Positions 10,301-22,273 of a DNA stretch of 64,000 nt are shown piece after piece (positions within the stretch are counted from its first letter, which is position 1; every line of letters begins with the position of its first letter). The notes beneath the pieces were generated by a model. That model worked only from the letters and a program-made list of their open reading frames with translations. It was not told the DNA's origin and searched no databases. Source of the DNA: Ashinkailepas kermadecensis (taxonomy: Eukaryota > Arthropoda > Thecostraca > Neolepadidae); assembly GCA_034440615.1 (NCBI GenBank), contig JAOTOM010003180.1:1-64000 (forward strand), in the 5' to 3' direction. The position numbers were made by a program, and so were the translations under genes.

Positions 10301-12478
10301 CACAATATGTCAAACACGTGCCCCACTTCCGTGTGTGAGAATGGATCCGATACAAACCGAAAGCTCCTCTTTCTTGAAATGCCATATTAGACTTCAAATA
10401 AAATGGACTGCAAATTCTCCCTCTGCTGATTTTTTGGAAAATCACACATAGGAAGTGACATTTCTTTAAAATCGCGCCACTTAGTAGTGGCAAGGGAGCT
10501 CCATCGGTGTTAAAATAATGTTTTTTTTTCCAGGTGTGAGATGTTCAAATGAGCACAATAGAATGTTGGAAATCTGCATGGAATAAATGTCAACTAAAAA
10601 ATTTGTATGCCCTTGAAACAAATTTTTGAGCCAACAGTGTGCTGTGGCTATACTTCGGTTTGTTTTGAGATACAAAACAAAAAAGCAAACATTTGCAAGG
10701 CATGTCATTTTAATCATATTAACATCCATGACATTCAAACATTGTGTAAGGTTTTTTCCCCATTGGACCCAAACAATGCAAACTTGCTCTCAAAGAACAC
10801 TTTTCTTGTTATTGTACTTGATAACTTGAAAGCATGCAATGGCAAAGAAACTCAGTAGTGACCTTCCCTTCATCACATGATGAAATACATGTTCATACAA
10901 TATTTTGGGTCAATACACAGAAGTCCCTTGAACAAATTTTTGGTAAAATATTGTTATATAAAAGCATGTGGGAGCAAATAAGAAGCAAATGGATTGTACT
11001 TGTTCATAGCTTAACTAGCAACTTAGCAACATGCAGACTCATGTGACATAGTGGTATTAGGTGACCCAACATCAGATGTTAGATTATCTGGCATAAATAG
11101 GTTAGGTTAGGTTTTGCTTTGGTAATTTTGCATTCTTCTTCATCATACATTACCCAATCCAAAGTTCCTTTCACTCATACACTTTTCCCACGCCTTGTTG
11201 AAGGGAGTGGGAAGCATGTACCTGCAATGCAAATTATTCCTCCCATGTTTTGTATGCTACTTGAATAATTTTGATGTTGTTGTGGGTGAAATATGACTGC
11301 TTCTTGGGAGCAAAGTACTTCAACTTGAAGGGATTATATCTGGAATTGGTTCTCATTTTGCAAGAAATGAATATCAAATTTATGAAAATCACATCAGAAA
11401 ACACCTGAAAAACAAATGGGTTACCAAAAAAACTAGGGGCTTGTATGCATCTAACCTATGCATCTATACCTACTTGATAATCCATCAATAAAGCAAAAGA
11501 AAGGATGTTAAGTTGGGCTAAGCTGATAAGAAAACAGCTTAGGTTAACTTAGGTTATGTTGTTGGTGCAATAGTCTTTTTTGTTTGGTCACAAACTGAAA
11601 AGTACCCATTTCCTGTGAAAATGGATGACACCATATCAGACATCAGAGGCAAAACAATATTTGAGGTCACTTCCCTATGGCATTCTAAAGCCAATTGCTC
11701 TTGGAATCCATAAATGGTGCCAGCTGTTTTTGCTAGCTCTGTGCACAAACAATTTGTAGAACTATGTGATCGGACCTTTGTATTTTGGTAGAGAAAGGTC
11801 CATTATTTACAAATACCATCTTTTTGTTCGTTACACCCTGAACATGACATGGGAGACATCCAAAGGTAGGTGTTTGGGAAACAGAACATGTCCGTATACC
11901 CCCAGCTTCCCCTAGGTAGGTAGGTAGGTAGGGGGCCAGCATTCTTCACAATGCAAGACAAATAATAATATGAGTAAAAAACATGTACCCATCTCCAAAA
12001 AGAACTTCAGAGGTAAATTACGTTGCATGCTACCCGGCTTGTGCTCGACTCAAGTTGAATTAAGAATGAACTAATTAACCAATTGGTTTTGGATGAGTCA
12101 TGAATTCAATCAATTGTTTTCCCCAAAATATATCTTGAGTCGTGAGTTGAATCACATCTTTGTTTAAAAAATTAGTCATATCATGTGTCAATCATTAAAA
12201 TCATAGTGAGTCAGTTGAGCCTTCTGACTCAAATGCAAGTTATGAACAAATGATATAAAGCATATATCTTCGTGAATAGTATGTCATGACACAAAGTAGA
12301 GAGTAAAAACACAGCATAATTATTCATGCTTAGAATTACAATTGCCAACTTGTCAGCTGCCAGTGAGTAAAGAATGAGGGGTACAGAAGTTATGTATCAA
12401 AAACCAATGACAATAACTATAAATAAGTATTATTGATGTCAAAACATACTTATATGTGTCTATTCAAATAAGGGAATT
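10301..12478. repeat. Relics of the TTAGG-associated dispersed repeat family
   Basis: No gene. The block at 11095-11160 (GGTTAGGTTAGGTT, then an acattacccaatcc segment) matches parts of 30.1-30.6 kb and of intron 2 of the Harbinger transposase. The block at 11550-11925 matches the outer arms of the foldback element at 13.68-15.15 kb, including the tctttttgtt...gaacatg...gggagac order. It ends in the same type of terminus (cttccccta at about 11917-11925). It is therefore a decayed relative of that element. A short (TAGG)n run follows at 11914-11933. Confidence 0.65.
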
Positions 12479-12649
<171 letters not shown>

Positions 12650-12707
12650 TAATACAACCAAGAATGGCTCTTAGATGCTCCTGGGTTTTAGACATTGCGT
12701 ATAAGGA

Positions 12708-13251
12708 AAATATACGACCTTCAATATACCAGAGGTGCTGAGTTGACATCAAAAGTAACGATAAAGATCATACTTTATTACGTAACGTTTCGGCCAGGGG
12801 CCATCGTCAGGAGTGATGAAAAAGCTAACGCTTAAGAAATTGAAAAAAGCATGTCGGTGAAAAGCGTGCAAAAAGACATGTGGAATGCAGAAAAGCCTCC
12901 TCAGTGGTGCAGACACTCACAGAAAATATAAAATCATCTTTTATATATCTTTTTATATATTTTATCTTTAATCTTTTATATATTTTATCTTTAATCTTTT
13001 ATATATAAATAATATAAAATCTTCCTGAGTGTCTGCACCACTGAGGAGGCTTTTCTGCATTCCACGTGTCTTTTTGCACACTTTTCCCTGCATGCTTTTT
13101 TCAATTTTGTAAGCTTGAGCTTTTTTCATCACTCCTGACGATAGCCTTGGCCAAAACGTTGAGTAATAAAGTATAATCTTTATATGTTATTCCTATTGCA
13201 CTGAGCTTTTTTTTCAACTCAGCACCACCTGGTATATTGAAGGCCATATAT
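12708..13251. repeat. Inverted repeat with hammerhead-like cores (Penelope/retrozyme-like)
   Basis: The left arm, 12708-12930, is the reverse complement of the right arm, 13023-13251, over about 220 bp; the spacer is an AT-rich ttttatata run. Each arm carries a hammerhead-type core. On minus at 12810-12787 the order is CTGACGA, GGCC-cct-GGCC, GAAAC. On plus at 13135-13157 it is CTGACGA, agcc-tt-ggcc, AAAAC, where the right core has lost the G of GAAA. Downstream of both lies ACGTT..TAATAAAG. The GGCC-GAAAC-GTT context is characteristic of terminal repeats of Penelope-like elements, which are known to carry hammerhead ribozymes. No RT is present. Stem I pairing is not convincing by eye. Confidence 0.6.
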
Positions 13252-13263
13252 TTTATTTGTACA

Positions 13264-13265
13264 CA

Positions 13266-13314
<49 letters not shown>

Positions 13315-13429
13315 GATAAATATATATATATATATATATACATATACATACATATATATACATATAGATATATATATTTATATATAAATATATATATATA
13401 TACTATATACATATATATATACATACATA

Positions 13430-13499
<70 letters not shown>

Positions 13500-13680
13500 T
13501 GTATACATATACATATATATATATATATATATATGATATATATATATATATATATACATATATATGTGATATATATATATATATATATACATATATATGA
13601 TATATATATATACATATATATAAATATGTATACATATACATATATATATATAGCTATATACGTATATATGTGTGTATATA
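13264..13680. repeat. (TA)n microsatellite 2
   Basis: About 415 bp of TA-rich dinucleotide with interspersed TACATA and TATAGA variants. The foldback element at 13.68 kb abuts its right edge, and TA repeats (tatatatg) resume beyond the element at 15147. The element therefore inserted into this array. Confidence 0.95.
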
Positions 13681-15146
13681 GGGGAGAGGGGGGTTTCTGA
13701 ACACTTAAGGCATTATGCAACAAATAGCTCTACTGCTGCTTCTGTATGGCTGAACCAGTAATTGTACTGTGTTTACTGAACACAAAAATGAACAAGCTAT
13801 CCATATTCAAGCAGTTCCTTTCAATGAAAATAGTGTAACCACTTACAAAGAGGAACTTTAAAACAGATAATTATTTTATAGTCGTGTGCCGTATTCTGAA
13901 CACGAAAATGTTGTTGTTCAGGATTACCTCACTGTAGCTGTTGTGGTACAAGCTATTAGTAGACACTAAAAAATGCTGGCGTAATTGAAAAAAAAAATTG
14001 AAAGTCACTTCCTTATGGTTTCCTTAAGCCAACTGCTCTTGGAAGCCTAAAATGGCTCCTGTGAACTTCACAACCTCCATACACAAAGCATAGGTAGAAC
14101 TGTGATCAGACTTTCATATTTTGGTAGTGGCAGGTCTGGTAATTTTTTCTTAAAAGGTGTTTTGGGAATTGCCGGATTCTTTTGGCGGAATATCAAGTTT
14201 AAGAACGTGATTTGTAAGATGCGATCATTCATTTTCTCCGTAAATGCTCACGTCTCGGTTAATCTTAGCGACAATATCTATAATGCGCCATATACGCCAC
14301 ACTGCTGTTCTTTGTTGCATAATTTATCCACCCTCACTTCTCAGATGTGATTAAAGGGACATTCAACATTTCACGCAGTTGATTTAACACTTTTCCATGT
14401 CGAAAATGCTTAATTTCTGCCTCTTTGTCACATAGATGACTAAACTAAACAGACAGCACTGCGCAGCAGTCGGCTTCTGCTCGGTCTCATGTTGCCTCAC
14501 GACTTCCAAGAAATAGTATGATAATTCATAATTAAATAGGAAAACCTAACCTAACCTAACCTAACGTAATATAATCTACTCTTATATAAACGAATATAAA
14601 CTCATATATTATAATTTCAAAACAAGCATAATATTTATAGTGACGTAATCCGTACACCACGGCGTCGAGCCGTGCTCTGCTTAGTTTTTTCGGGGGTTGT
14701 GGTGGAAAGTAGTGGTGTGCCATCTATGTGGCAAAGAGGCGGAAACTAAGCATTTTCTACGTGAAAAAGTGGTGAATCAACTGCGTGAAGTGTTGTTGGA
14801 TGTCCCTTTAATCACGTCTGAGAAGTGCCAGGTGAGGGATGGATAAATTATGCAACAAAGAACATCGGTGTGGCATACATGGCGGATTATAGATATTAAC
14901 GCTAAGATTAACCGAGACGTAAGCATTTACGGAGAAAACGAATGATCGCATCTTCCGAATCACGTTCATAAACATGTTCCAAAAAAAACAAATTAAAAAA
15001 ACACCCTTGAAGAAAAAATACCGCAGGTCCATCATTTATGAATACCACCACCATCTTTTTGTTATTTATGCACTGAACATGTGGGAGACGACTAAAGGTA
15101 GGTGTTCAGGAAACAGAACGTGTTCAGATACCCCCCCTCTTCCCCT
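13681..15146. mobile_element. Foldback-type non-autonomous DNA element
   Basis: The left terminus is ggggagaggggggtttctga and the right terminus, read in reverse complement, is ggggaagagggggggg followed by tatctgaacac. Terminal arms are long: 14130-14445 is the inverted counterpart of 14715-15145, sharing for example gatgcgatcattc, ttaatcttagcg and catttctccgtaaatgct segments. The roughly 270-bp loop holds (AACCT)4 at 14546-14565. Both ends abut TATA, so a TA-type target duplication is possible but cannot be resolved inside a TA microsatellite. There is no coding capacity. The left side has an extra segment (13700-14100) related to 11.6-11.76 kb. Confidence 0.75.
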
Positions 15147-15490
15147 ATATATGTAACTATTTACCTACCTAGGTACGATGTTGGTGCGTTCTTTGCTATC
15201 TGGTTTCACATCGGTACATGTCTTACCTACATAGGTACCTAAAGCGCAAATTGAGAACAGCGACAACTACACCAGAGTATCCACCTACCCTCACTCCGTC
15301 CCCGACTGGCATAACCACAAGACTGCGTGTTCAAGAAACAGAACAGCGAGTGCCCGCGGTCCACCACTGTTACTTACGCAAGAAAAGACACTGGTACCCA
15401 AATGCGAACATTAAAAAATCCACCTCTTTTACGTCCTCATTTCCGGTCGCACTGTATATATTTCCATAAGGAACTTTAGTAAAAATTCCT

Positions 15491-15512
15491 ACTAAACTTC
15501 CGGAAGTTTAGT
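15491..15512. other. 22-bp perfect palindrome
   Basis: actaaacttc followed by its exact reverse complement through cggaag, flanked by repeated attcctactaaac words. It may be a remnant of a small TIR element; no function can be assigned. Confidence 0.6.
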
Positions 15513-15554
15513 AAATATTCCTACTAAACTCATTTCCCCTCTTAGTAAATATAC

Positions 15555-15785
15555 CTACGAAACCTTTTCGAGGATGTGTTGCCGAAATGCACGCCACGAA
15601 TGTCTGTGCGACACATTTTAGTTTCATGTCCCCGGCTTGCCCACGAACGGAGACGTCACTTTGGACGTTCCTTTGTCTGGCTTCGGGAAGTATTAGGGGA
15701 CGAGACTGACCTTGTTCACCCGGGGCAACGTTTCAAATTCCTCTCGGAAATTGTATTTTTCGTGATTTACTCCAGCCATTAACAT
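15555..15785 (+). pseudogene. LINE RNase H-side C-terminus relic
   Basis: An open frame at 15576-15782 reads MSVRHILVSCPRLAHERRRH, then a tail with GDETDLVHPG and FKFLSEI. This order (HIL-x-C, ERR, then FxFLxEI) matches the zinc-knuckle C-terminal end of I/Jockey-superfamily LINE ORF2 proteins. Nothing else of the element lies upstream, so it is a 5'-truncated fragment. The family-level call is an inference. Confidence 0.5.
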
Positions 15786-15896
15786 ACTGGTGCAGACGTG
15801 GCTAGTACCAGTTTTATTACGAACAGATTCGACATCATCGTATAACTCGTTGTCCGAGGTGGCGTTCACACGCTTTTATACATAAATGACTGAGTT

Positions 15897-15955
15897 ATGG
15901 GTGCTATATGACGTGTGCAGTCGATGCGCCCCTAAACCACAATAACTAACAGACC
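15897..15955 (+). mobile_element. Mini hairpin retroposon, copy 4
   Basis: atgggtgctatatgacgtg, then gtcgatgcgcccc and a caataactaacagacc tail. One arm base has changed (GGGTGC opposite GCGCCC, still G-U pairable in RNA). No target duplication was seen. Confidence 0.65.
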
Positions 15956-16767
15956 AATTTACCATCGTTTATTTCGCGAGGATCCGGACATAGTCGAGGT
16001 CTGTCCTTGCCAAAGCAAGGCTTATGGAGTCCTGGCAACGTGTGCTCACTGAGGATAGTCTCTGGGGAGGCATGGAGCCGAGCTTGGAGCTGACATCGCT
16101 ATCACTCACCATAATGCGGGTCAAGTCATTTCACTGTTCCACAACATATTCAATTGATTATTTTTGATAACCAATCACCTACCCTGATCATATCCACACC
16201 CATGGGTGTTTCTTTACATACTTTGGATGGGGAAGTGCCCCCTCAATGTTGGCTTCCCCGTAGCATTGGACCTTGTGGAGTGTGGCCCCAAATCCATTTT
16301 GGTCTGCCCATTGCCTTCATGTATTCCCCCCAGTAATTAAAAAAAATAAACACCCATATGCACACCTCAAGAAGCAGGACGGTATCACGCATTTTGACCG
16401 GTGCGTGCAGATGGGTGGGGAAAACGTCAATTTCAGCTCAATATTTGTCATGCACCGCCGTAGGGTCAAGGTTCAAATTATTCAATTCAGGGGGACATGC
16501 CCCCTGCCCCTGCCCCTGCCCCTGATCCTACTCTGTCCATGCCAGTGAGTCTGGGGCCTGCGCCCTGTCCTAAGCCGTGAATGCGTTCCGTACTTCCTAT
16601 GGCTGGTTGGATAGAAAAGTAATCAACCATAGCACAAGTTGTGATGGCCGAACCCTAGCCCTTTATACAATTTCCCTTGATGCAAAAGCTCGTCCCATGT
16701 AAGCAAAATCGTAGTCTAGCGCCATTAATTAGGAGAATTCCCCGTCAATACCAACGAAAAGTTCGCC
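15956..16767. repeat. Mostly unassigned; R2 G/C-rich repeat fragment at 16.16-16.34 kb
   Basis: At 16160-16340 the order cctcaatgttggctt, ggaccttgtggagtgtg, ccaaatccattttggtctgcc matches 32.57-32.71 kb and, in part, 57.23-57.37 kb. This defines a dispersed repeat family, here called R2. The remainder holds no gene. A short (CCCCTG)n run occurs at 16500-16524. Confidence 0.55.
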
Positions 16768-16841
16768 CGTGCTGAGCCTCGAACTCGGCGTCTCTGGGTT
16801 ACTAAACAGACACGCTACCAACTGCGCTACCAGCACTGGCG
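16768..16841 (-). tRNA. tRNA-Thr-like pseudogene / SINE head
   Basis: On the minus strand it begins ccagtgctggtagcgcag and contains an A box (tagcgcagttgg), an anticodon region with tttagtaa (AGT, Thr-like) and a B box (gagttcgaggctc). The acceptor arms ccagtgc and gcacggg pair at six of seven positions, and the T stem at four of five. The anticodon stem carries extra bases and does not close properly, so a functional tRNA is unlikely. Conserved sequence may continue toward 16690 as a SINE body. Confidence 0.55.
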
Positions 16842-17059
16842 GCCTTGCTTAAGTTAAATAGCGTCGATGGATGTTGCAAGGGTATAAATAACATCAATTT
16901 ACACAATAAATAGCACGATCATATGAAAGCTTACCACGGTTATCGAAATGCCATGAAACAAGCTTTCACATGACATAAATTATATATATCACCTACACTT
17001 GCTAGTCAGGAGTACAGTCGGAAAAGTACTATTTATTCCTGTCGTGACAACCGGCCGAA

Positions 17060-17240
17060 CCCAAACCTGCGCCCAGGTGACGTCACCGGCTACCAATAAA
17101 CATTGACACTGGGTACTAATACTAAAGGGTACAACGGAATCTAGTATGTTTTGTAGTTTCAGCCCTAGTGACGTGGCAGGAATATGCGATATTTCTAGTA
17201 GAATCTACCAGTATTTTGGTATCTACGATGATGTCACGTA
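17060..17240. repeat. Dispersed repeat R3, copy 1
   Basis: Shares order and sequence with 20936-21150: gtgacgtcaccgg, ggtacaac/cgaa, tctagtat, gaatatgcgatat, and a stretch of (t)agtagaat. No coding potential. A related gtcacaggcccgg segment occurs near 26.5 kb. Confidence 0.6.
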
Positions 17241-18535
17241 AACATTCCAAAAACGCTTTAAAACCTGGCTAAGATTCATCCGTGGCGCAGCAAAGATATC
17301 CGAGTGTTGTTGTGGTTGGGCATACGGTGTTTCTGATTGTTGTCATGGAAATTGGAATATGAGTCTGATGAATATTCTTTGGTTGGTTCTTTGGATTCCT
17401 AGGTTATTGAACATTCTCTTAAGTTTGGTGCAGAATTTCCTCAATTCATAGGATACAACAGCCCTCAACCTGTTATCGTTCATAACCCTTAAAATTTCAC
17501 GAATTGAAATTGAAATCATGGCTGGATTTGCCAAATATGAACCTATAATATGAACTAAAAATATGAACCAATGAACCAATTCATATGAACCAAATATGAA
17601 CCAATAATGTGTTTTATGAATCCTTGGAATTTATAATTCCAATGCAATGTTTATAAAGGTGACTAAAATGATGGATCACTCGTTTTCTGTGCAAATGCTC
17701 ACTTTCAGGTTGTGAGCAAAATAACACCAAAAATGGGCTTTCATTTAGGTAGCATAGCATACAAATAATGTTTGAAAATGCAGCATAACCTAACCTAGCC
17801 TATCCTAACCTTTTGATGGAAATATCCTCATTTCCAACTATGATGCCTTTGTCAACTCAATTTGGTTGCAAATTACCATGCATAATTAATGCAATTTTCT
17901 TAACGGAGTGCATGTGCATTGGAGCATTCTTTCAGCATGGTCACATCCTAGACTGTAAATCTTAGTAACTTGAGGTGCACTGTGTGCATCAGCAGGTTCA
18001 CAGAGACCCATGATCCCTAATGGGAAAGGCACACGGAGTGCACTTGGGATAAAAATTGGACCAACTGCAGTGGAAAAGATGCTATTAAGAAGAGGATTTG
18101 TGGCCATGCATGCCTAAAAAGGTGAATGAAGTACTAAGCCATCTCTTTTTATGACAAGTAAGGTGTATTTTTTTTAGGATAGCAAATAATTTCAGGAGTT
18201 CGTAGGAATACCCAGTAGTAATGTTGGAGAACGGCATTAATTACATGTGTGATCTTCTATTAATCTAAAATGGTGTGGATGTCTGAAACATGTCTGTGTG
18301 TATTCATACCAATATTATAAGATTCAGTGCACTAGATATTCAATTTCAGGTCAATTTCAATGGAAGTTTCATCAGTTCAAGGAGGGGGTTGGTCACCTTG
18401 TGGCCTTACTCTGCGATACACTCATTGTCAGTGCTATCGACAGGCCTTCAAGGCTGGTGCAGGGGAAAAGTCAAGCTTTTTATCCAGATGCCTCCAAATG
18501 TTTGCTTGAAAAACAAAAAAAAATCCATAGCTTTC
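17241..18535. repeat. Gene-free; R1 repeat copy at 17620-17745
   Basis: The segment 17620-17745 (ccaatgcaatgtttataaa, then a gatg..tcactc stretch, then tgcaaatgctcactttcagg and gtgagcaaaataacaccaaa) matches 59.27-59.41, 27.13-27.22, 27.45-27.55 and the arms of the 14-kb foldback. A degenerate (AACCT)n run sits at 17785-17812. Nothing else is recognised. Confidence 0.6.
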
Positions 18536-18564
18536 ACACGCGCCCTGGAGGGCCTCTGAGAATT

Positions 18565-19464
18565 ACGCGCACTGGAGGGGGGGGGGCGGATTCCGCCCCC
18601 CCCCCCTAAGATCTCGGCTCCTAGTAAAGCTGGAGGAACGAAATTCGCAGGGTGGATGTGCACGGTAGTGAACTCTATTGTGTGCAATTTTCGTGACCTT
18701 AGGTCAATATCTTCAAGGTCAAATGAGGTCAGATTGGCAAAATTTTCCGGTTTTGCGTGGCTTGGCTTGTCATCGTTATGGATCGCTGTGATTGTGTTTA
18801 AATGCTCAAAAATGGGCATCAATGATGTTTTGGACATTACTAATGATGCAATGCAGATGATAGACCCAACATTTGACCTCAGGTCACCTATATAGCACCA
18901 CTTTATCAGGTCAGTTACCTGTTCCAGTTATCGGAACCGGCCGCCCGCCCGACTGCTCCGTCGGGCAGCTCGGAGCAATCGGCTTCGTGAAGAAGGGATT
19001 GAAGTACATGAATAAAGTATGGAAACGCAATGACAAACAGTACAAATGACAACCAGTAGTGCATTTATGGCAACATTCCAGTTGATCAAGTTTGGTTCCA
19101 TTAACCGGTCATGAACTTGACCTGACTTGACCTTGGTGACCTAACATGACCTTGAAACTATACAGCATATCAATATGCATCAAACAAGTCCCTAGTGTTG
19201 CCTAGAACACTTCCCGTTTGTCAGTATACTGGGAGCGCATCTGCGCCGATTTTTGTGGTCTGGCGCCAGAACATTTTTTGACTTTAGCGGCCTCTAACTT
19301 GAAAAATTTTCGGGTGATTTCCATTTTTCTTACTTTAAACGACGCGCCGTTCATTTGTAAGCAGGTACACCGAAAATCGCGTATATCGACCGGTAAAATC
19401 TCAAGTTATTTGCGAAAAACCGGAGGGGTGGGCTGATTTCGCCCCCCCCCCCTCCAGTGCGCGT
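18565..19464. mobile_element. Short TIR element carrying AGGTCA half-site array
   Basis: The left terminus acgcgcactggagg (18565-18578) is exactly inverted at 19451-19464, each followed inward by a G-run or C-run. A second, outer copy of the left terminus (acacgcgccctggagg, 18536-18551) means the true left edge may be 18536, matching 19451-19466. No target duplication is obvious. The interior has no ORF of note but contains 11 AGGTCA/TGACCT hexamers. It is most likely a MITE. Confidence 0.65.
18694..19152. promoter_or_regulatory. Array of 11 nuclear-receptor-type half-sites
   Basis: AGGTCA (or its complement) occurs exactly at 18694, 18701, 18716, 18726, 18874, 18881, 18908, 19118, 19128, 19137 and 19147. 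Spacing is structured. The pairs 18694/18701 and 18874/18881 are TGACCT-n-AGGTCA (ER1). The pairs 18716/18726, 19118/19128 and 19137/19147 are direct repeats with 4-bp spacers (DR4), and 19128/19137 is a DR3. Chance expectation for one hexamer on both strands in 459 bp is about 0.2. Nuclear receptors such as EcR/RXR heterodimers bind such direct repeats; any in vivo role here is inference. No adjacent gene is visible. Confidence 0.6.
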
Positions 19465-20204
<740 letters not shown>

Positions 20205-20284
20205 GATTGATTATTACACTATGGATTATTGCGTGCAAAATACATGAAATTAATGGGAAGCCCGACATCGATAGGACGCATGTT

Positions 20285-20610
20285 CTATGGTACCCAATGT
20301 TAAAAGTCTAAATTATTGGGGGACAGAGCCAACACTGAGGGGCATTTGCTCCTCAAAATTATATCAAAGAACACCTCTGGTCTAGGCACATATGAATGAA
20401 AAATGAAAACGATCCTGAAAACCAGCTGCAGGTTCCGTATCTGCACATAGGTGATAAGGGCGTGACATTCCAAACGGTGTCGGTACCTCTGCCGGTAGCC
20501 TAAATATAATGTTGGCGCCTTTTCCTGGCCGAAGGGGTACCACATTCCCATGGGAGGCACATGCCCCCCCCCCCTCGGTGCCCCCACCCTTGTTTACACT
20601 CTTGCACCGA
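20285..20610. repeat. Dispersed repeat R2 copy
   Basis: The right part (gcgccttttcctggccg, ggcacatgcccccc, cttgcaccg at 20512-20610) matches 57.12-57.21 kb. The left part (aaattattgggggacagagcc) matches 54.45 kb and 57.3 kb. It has the same poly-G/poly-C rich character as the other members. Confidence 0.55.
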
Positions 20611-20935
20611 GTGGAGAGGAATTATGTTGCAACAGTTATCTCTTACTTGCTCCTACCCCTCCTTGCCAGCCGTGATCTTCAGTTGGCCTGTCTCATCATG
20701 CTGCTACTACCCGTGGCACCGCGCGATTCCTGCGGCGCTCGACATGAATGCAGTCAGCGCGGATCCAAGCAAAAAGTCGTAGTGTTATGGAAAAACATGA
20801 CTCGTATTCGCGGACAAGATTCTTCAAGCTTTAAATGAACCTGATTTTGTACCTTTTTGACGGTATTTAAGGTCGGAAATGACGTGTTGAAAACACGGAA
20901 GTTTGGCTGGAGCGCCTACGGGACTGAGCAATTGT

Positions 20936-21150
20936 CCGGCCCCTGTGACGTCACCGGTTGCCAAACGATATTGGACCCCCCGCATTGACAGGGGCCGGAG
21001 AGGTGGAGGGCTGATTATATTAAAGAACGGGTACACCGAAGTTTAGTATATTCTGAGATCTAGTATATAGCGTGCCTTGGTGACATCACAGCTAGAATAT
21101 GCGATATTATACTGAAATGTGGTGGACATCCGGCAGATTATAGAATCATA
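20936..21150. repeat. Dispersed repeat R3, copy 2
   Basis: Second copy of the family at 17060-17240, with gtgacgtcaccgg at its left and gaatatgcgatattatac toward its right. Confidence 0.6.
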
Positions 21151-21845
21151 TAGTAGAATATTCCAAATCTAGCAGGTTCCTGGCAATTGGTGATAAAGTG
21201 CCGCAACCGCGGCAAAAACTTCACGTCCTTCATTTTTCTTACTTTGCTATAAATTATCATTAGAACAGAGCATATGGTACTATGGGCGCGTTCGAGCGAG
21301 GGAAAATTATGCCATGGATAATTATCCAAGCAATAATTTCCCTGACTATTTTCCATCTGCGTTCGGCCAGTTTCCTCAGATATTATCCGCCGGTTTCGCC
21401 TCACGCGCCATGAATGAATAGAGCCATGAATCATTGCATCAGCATTACTGCAGGGGCCAGAGTGATTTGGCTGGTGTTGATGGTCTCAGCAGTGGCCAAC
21501 GGACACAGTCAACTCAATATCCCTCAGCCATGCATCCAAGACGTTGAAGGGGGTTGAGAAAACCGATGATCCGAGAGGGTCAAACTGGTCATACACACCA
21601 TTACACAATGATCACCAGAAATGACATTTCCATATTTACTTGAAAATTTGCCTTACTTAGTAGTTGTTCATAGCACAGCTTTCTGAAAAGTTGCGCCAGT
21701 TCCGCCTCCGAAACTGTCACGCTGTTTTTTCGACAAACTGTCTTGAGATACGACTCTCAACTCAAAACCACGTCTACATAATAACAAATAGCTTCAACGT
21801 GCTGCTGAAAACTAGCAAATGTTTACTGAATAAGGTAGGAGGTGC

Positions 21846-22265
21846 ATCACCAGGCCTGGTGCCAAAGTTAGAGACCTGGTCCAAGTGGTCGCACAGGCCA
21901 CCAGCGAAAACCAGTTCAGTACAGTTATAGTGCAGGTAGGAGTGAACAACATAGGTCCTGCTAGGAGTGAGGAGCTGATGCAGGACTACAGGGCCCTTCT
22001 GGCCACCCTGAAGCAAAGCAATAGCAGAGTTATTGTGACAGCTATTCTGCCTAGGGCTGGAGTCTCCCCTGAGTGGAGCTCTAGGGCACTGGCAGCCAAT
22101 GCCAGGGTAGGTAGGCTTTGCAATGAGTTAGGTTTGACTTTTGTTGACAAGTGGTGCAGGTTTTATGGCTCATCTGACCTCTATCAGAGGGATGGCTTGC
22201 ACTTCTCTGAGAAGGGGGTGCAAGTGTTAGGCAAAGTATACGAACATGTCCTTCAGGGAAACTAG
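21846..22265 (+). CDS. LINE ORF1, SGNH-esterase-like C-terminal part
   Basis: Frame open from about 21846 to TAG at 22263-22265. The protein includes VRDLVQVVAQ, VIVQVGVNNIGPARSEELMQ, VIVTAILPRAGVSPEWSSRA and YQRDGLHFSEKGVQVLG. This matches the GDSL/SGNH-type esterase domain found in ORF1 of CR1-clade LINEs: the VGxNxIG block resembles the GxND block, and DGLHFS supplies the catalytic Asp-x-x-His. The nucleophile block and any N-terminal PHD/coiled-coil lie in the lost 5' part. ORF2 follows after a gap of 8 bp, in another frame. The function in the element is thought to be RNP formation or lipid esterase activity and is not settled for the family. Confidence 0.8.
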   Translation: MTRPGAKVRDLVQVVAQATSENQFSTVIVQVGVNNIGPARSEELMQDYRALLATLKQSNSRVIVTAILPRAGVSPEWSSRALAANARVGRLCNELGLTFVDKWCRFYGSSDLYQRDGLHFSEKGVQVLGKVYEHVLQGN

Positions 22266-22273
22266 ATAATGGG

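Noticed and set aside
14546..14565. True telomere or chromosome end
   Set aside because: Only four AACCT units, embedded in a transposon loop, with unique sequence on both sides.
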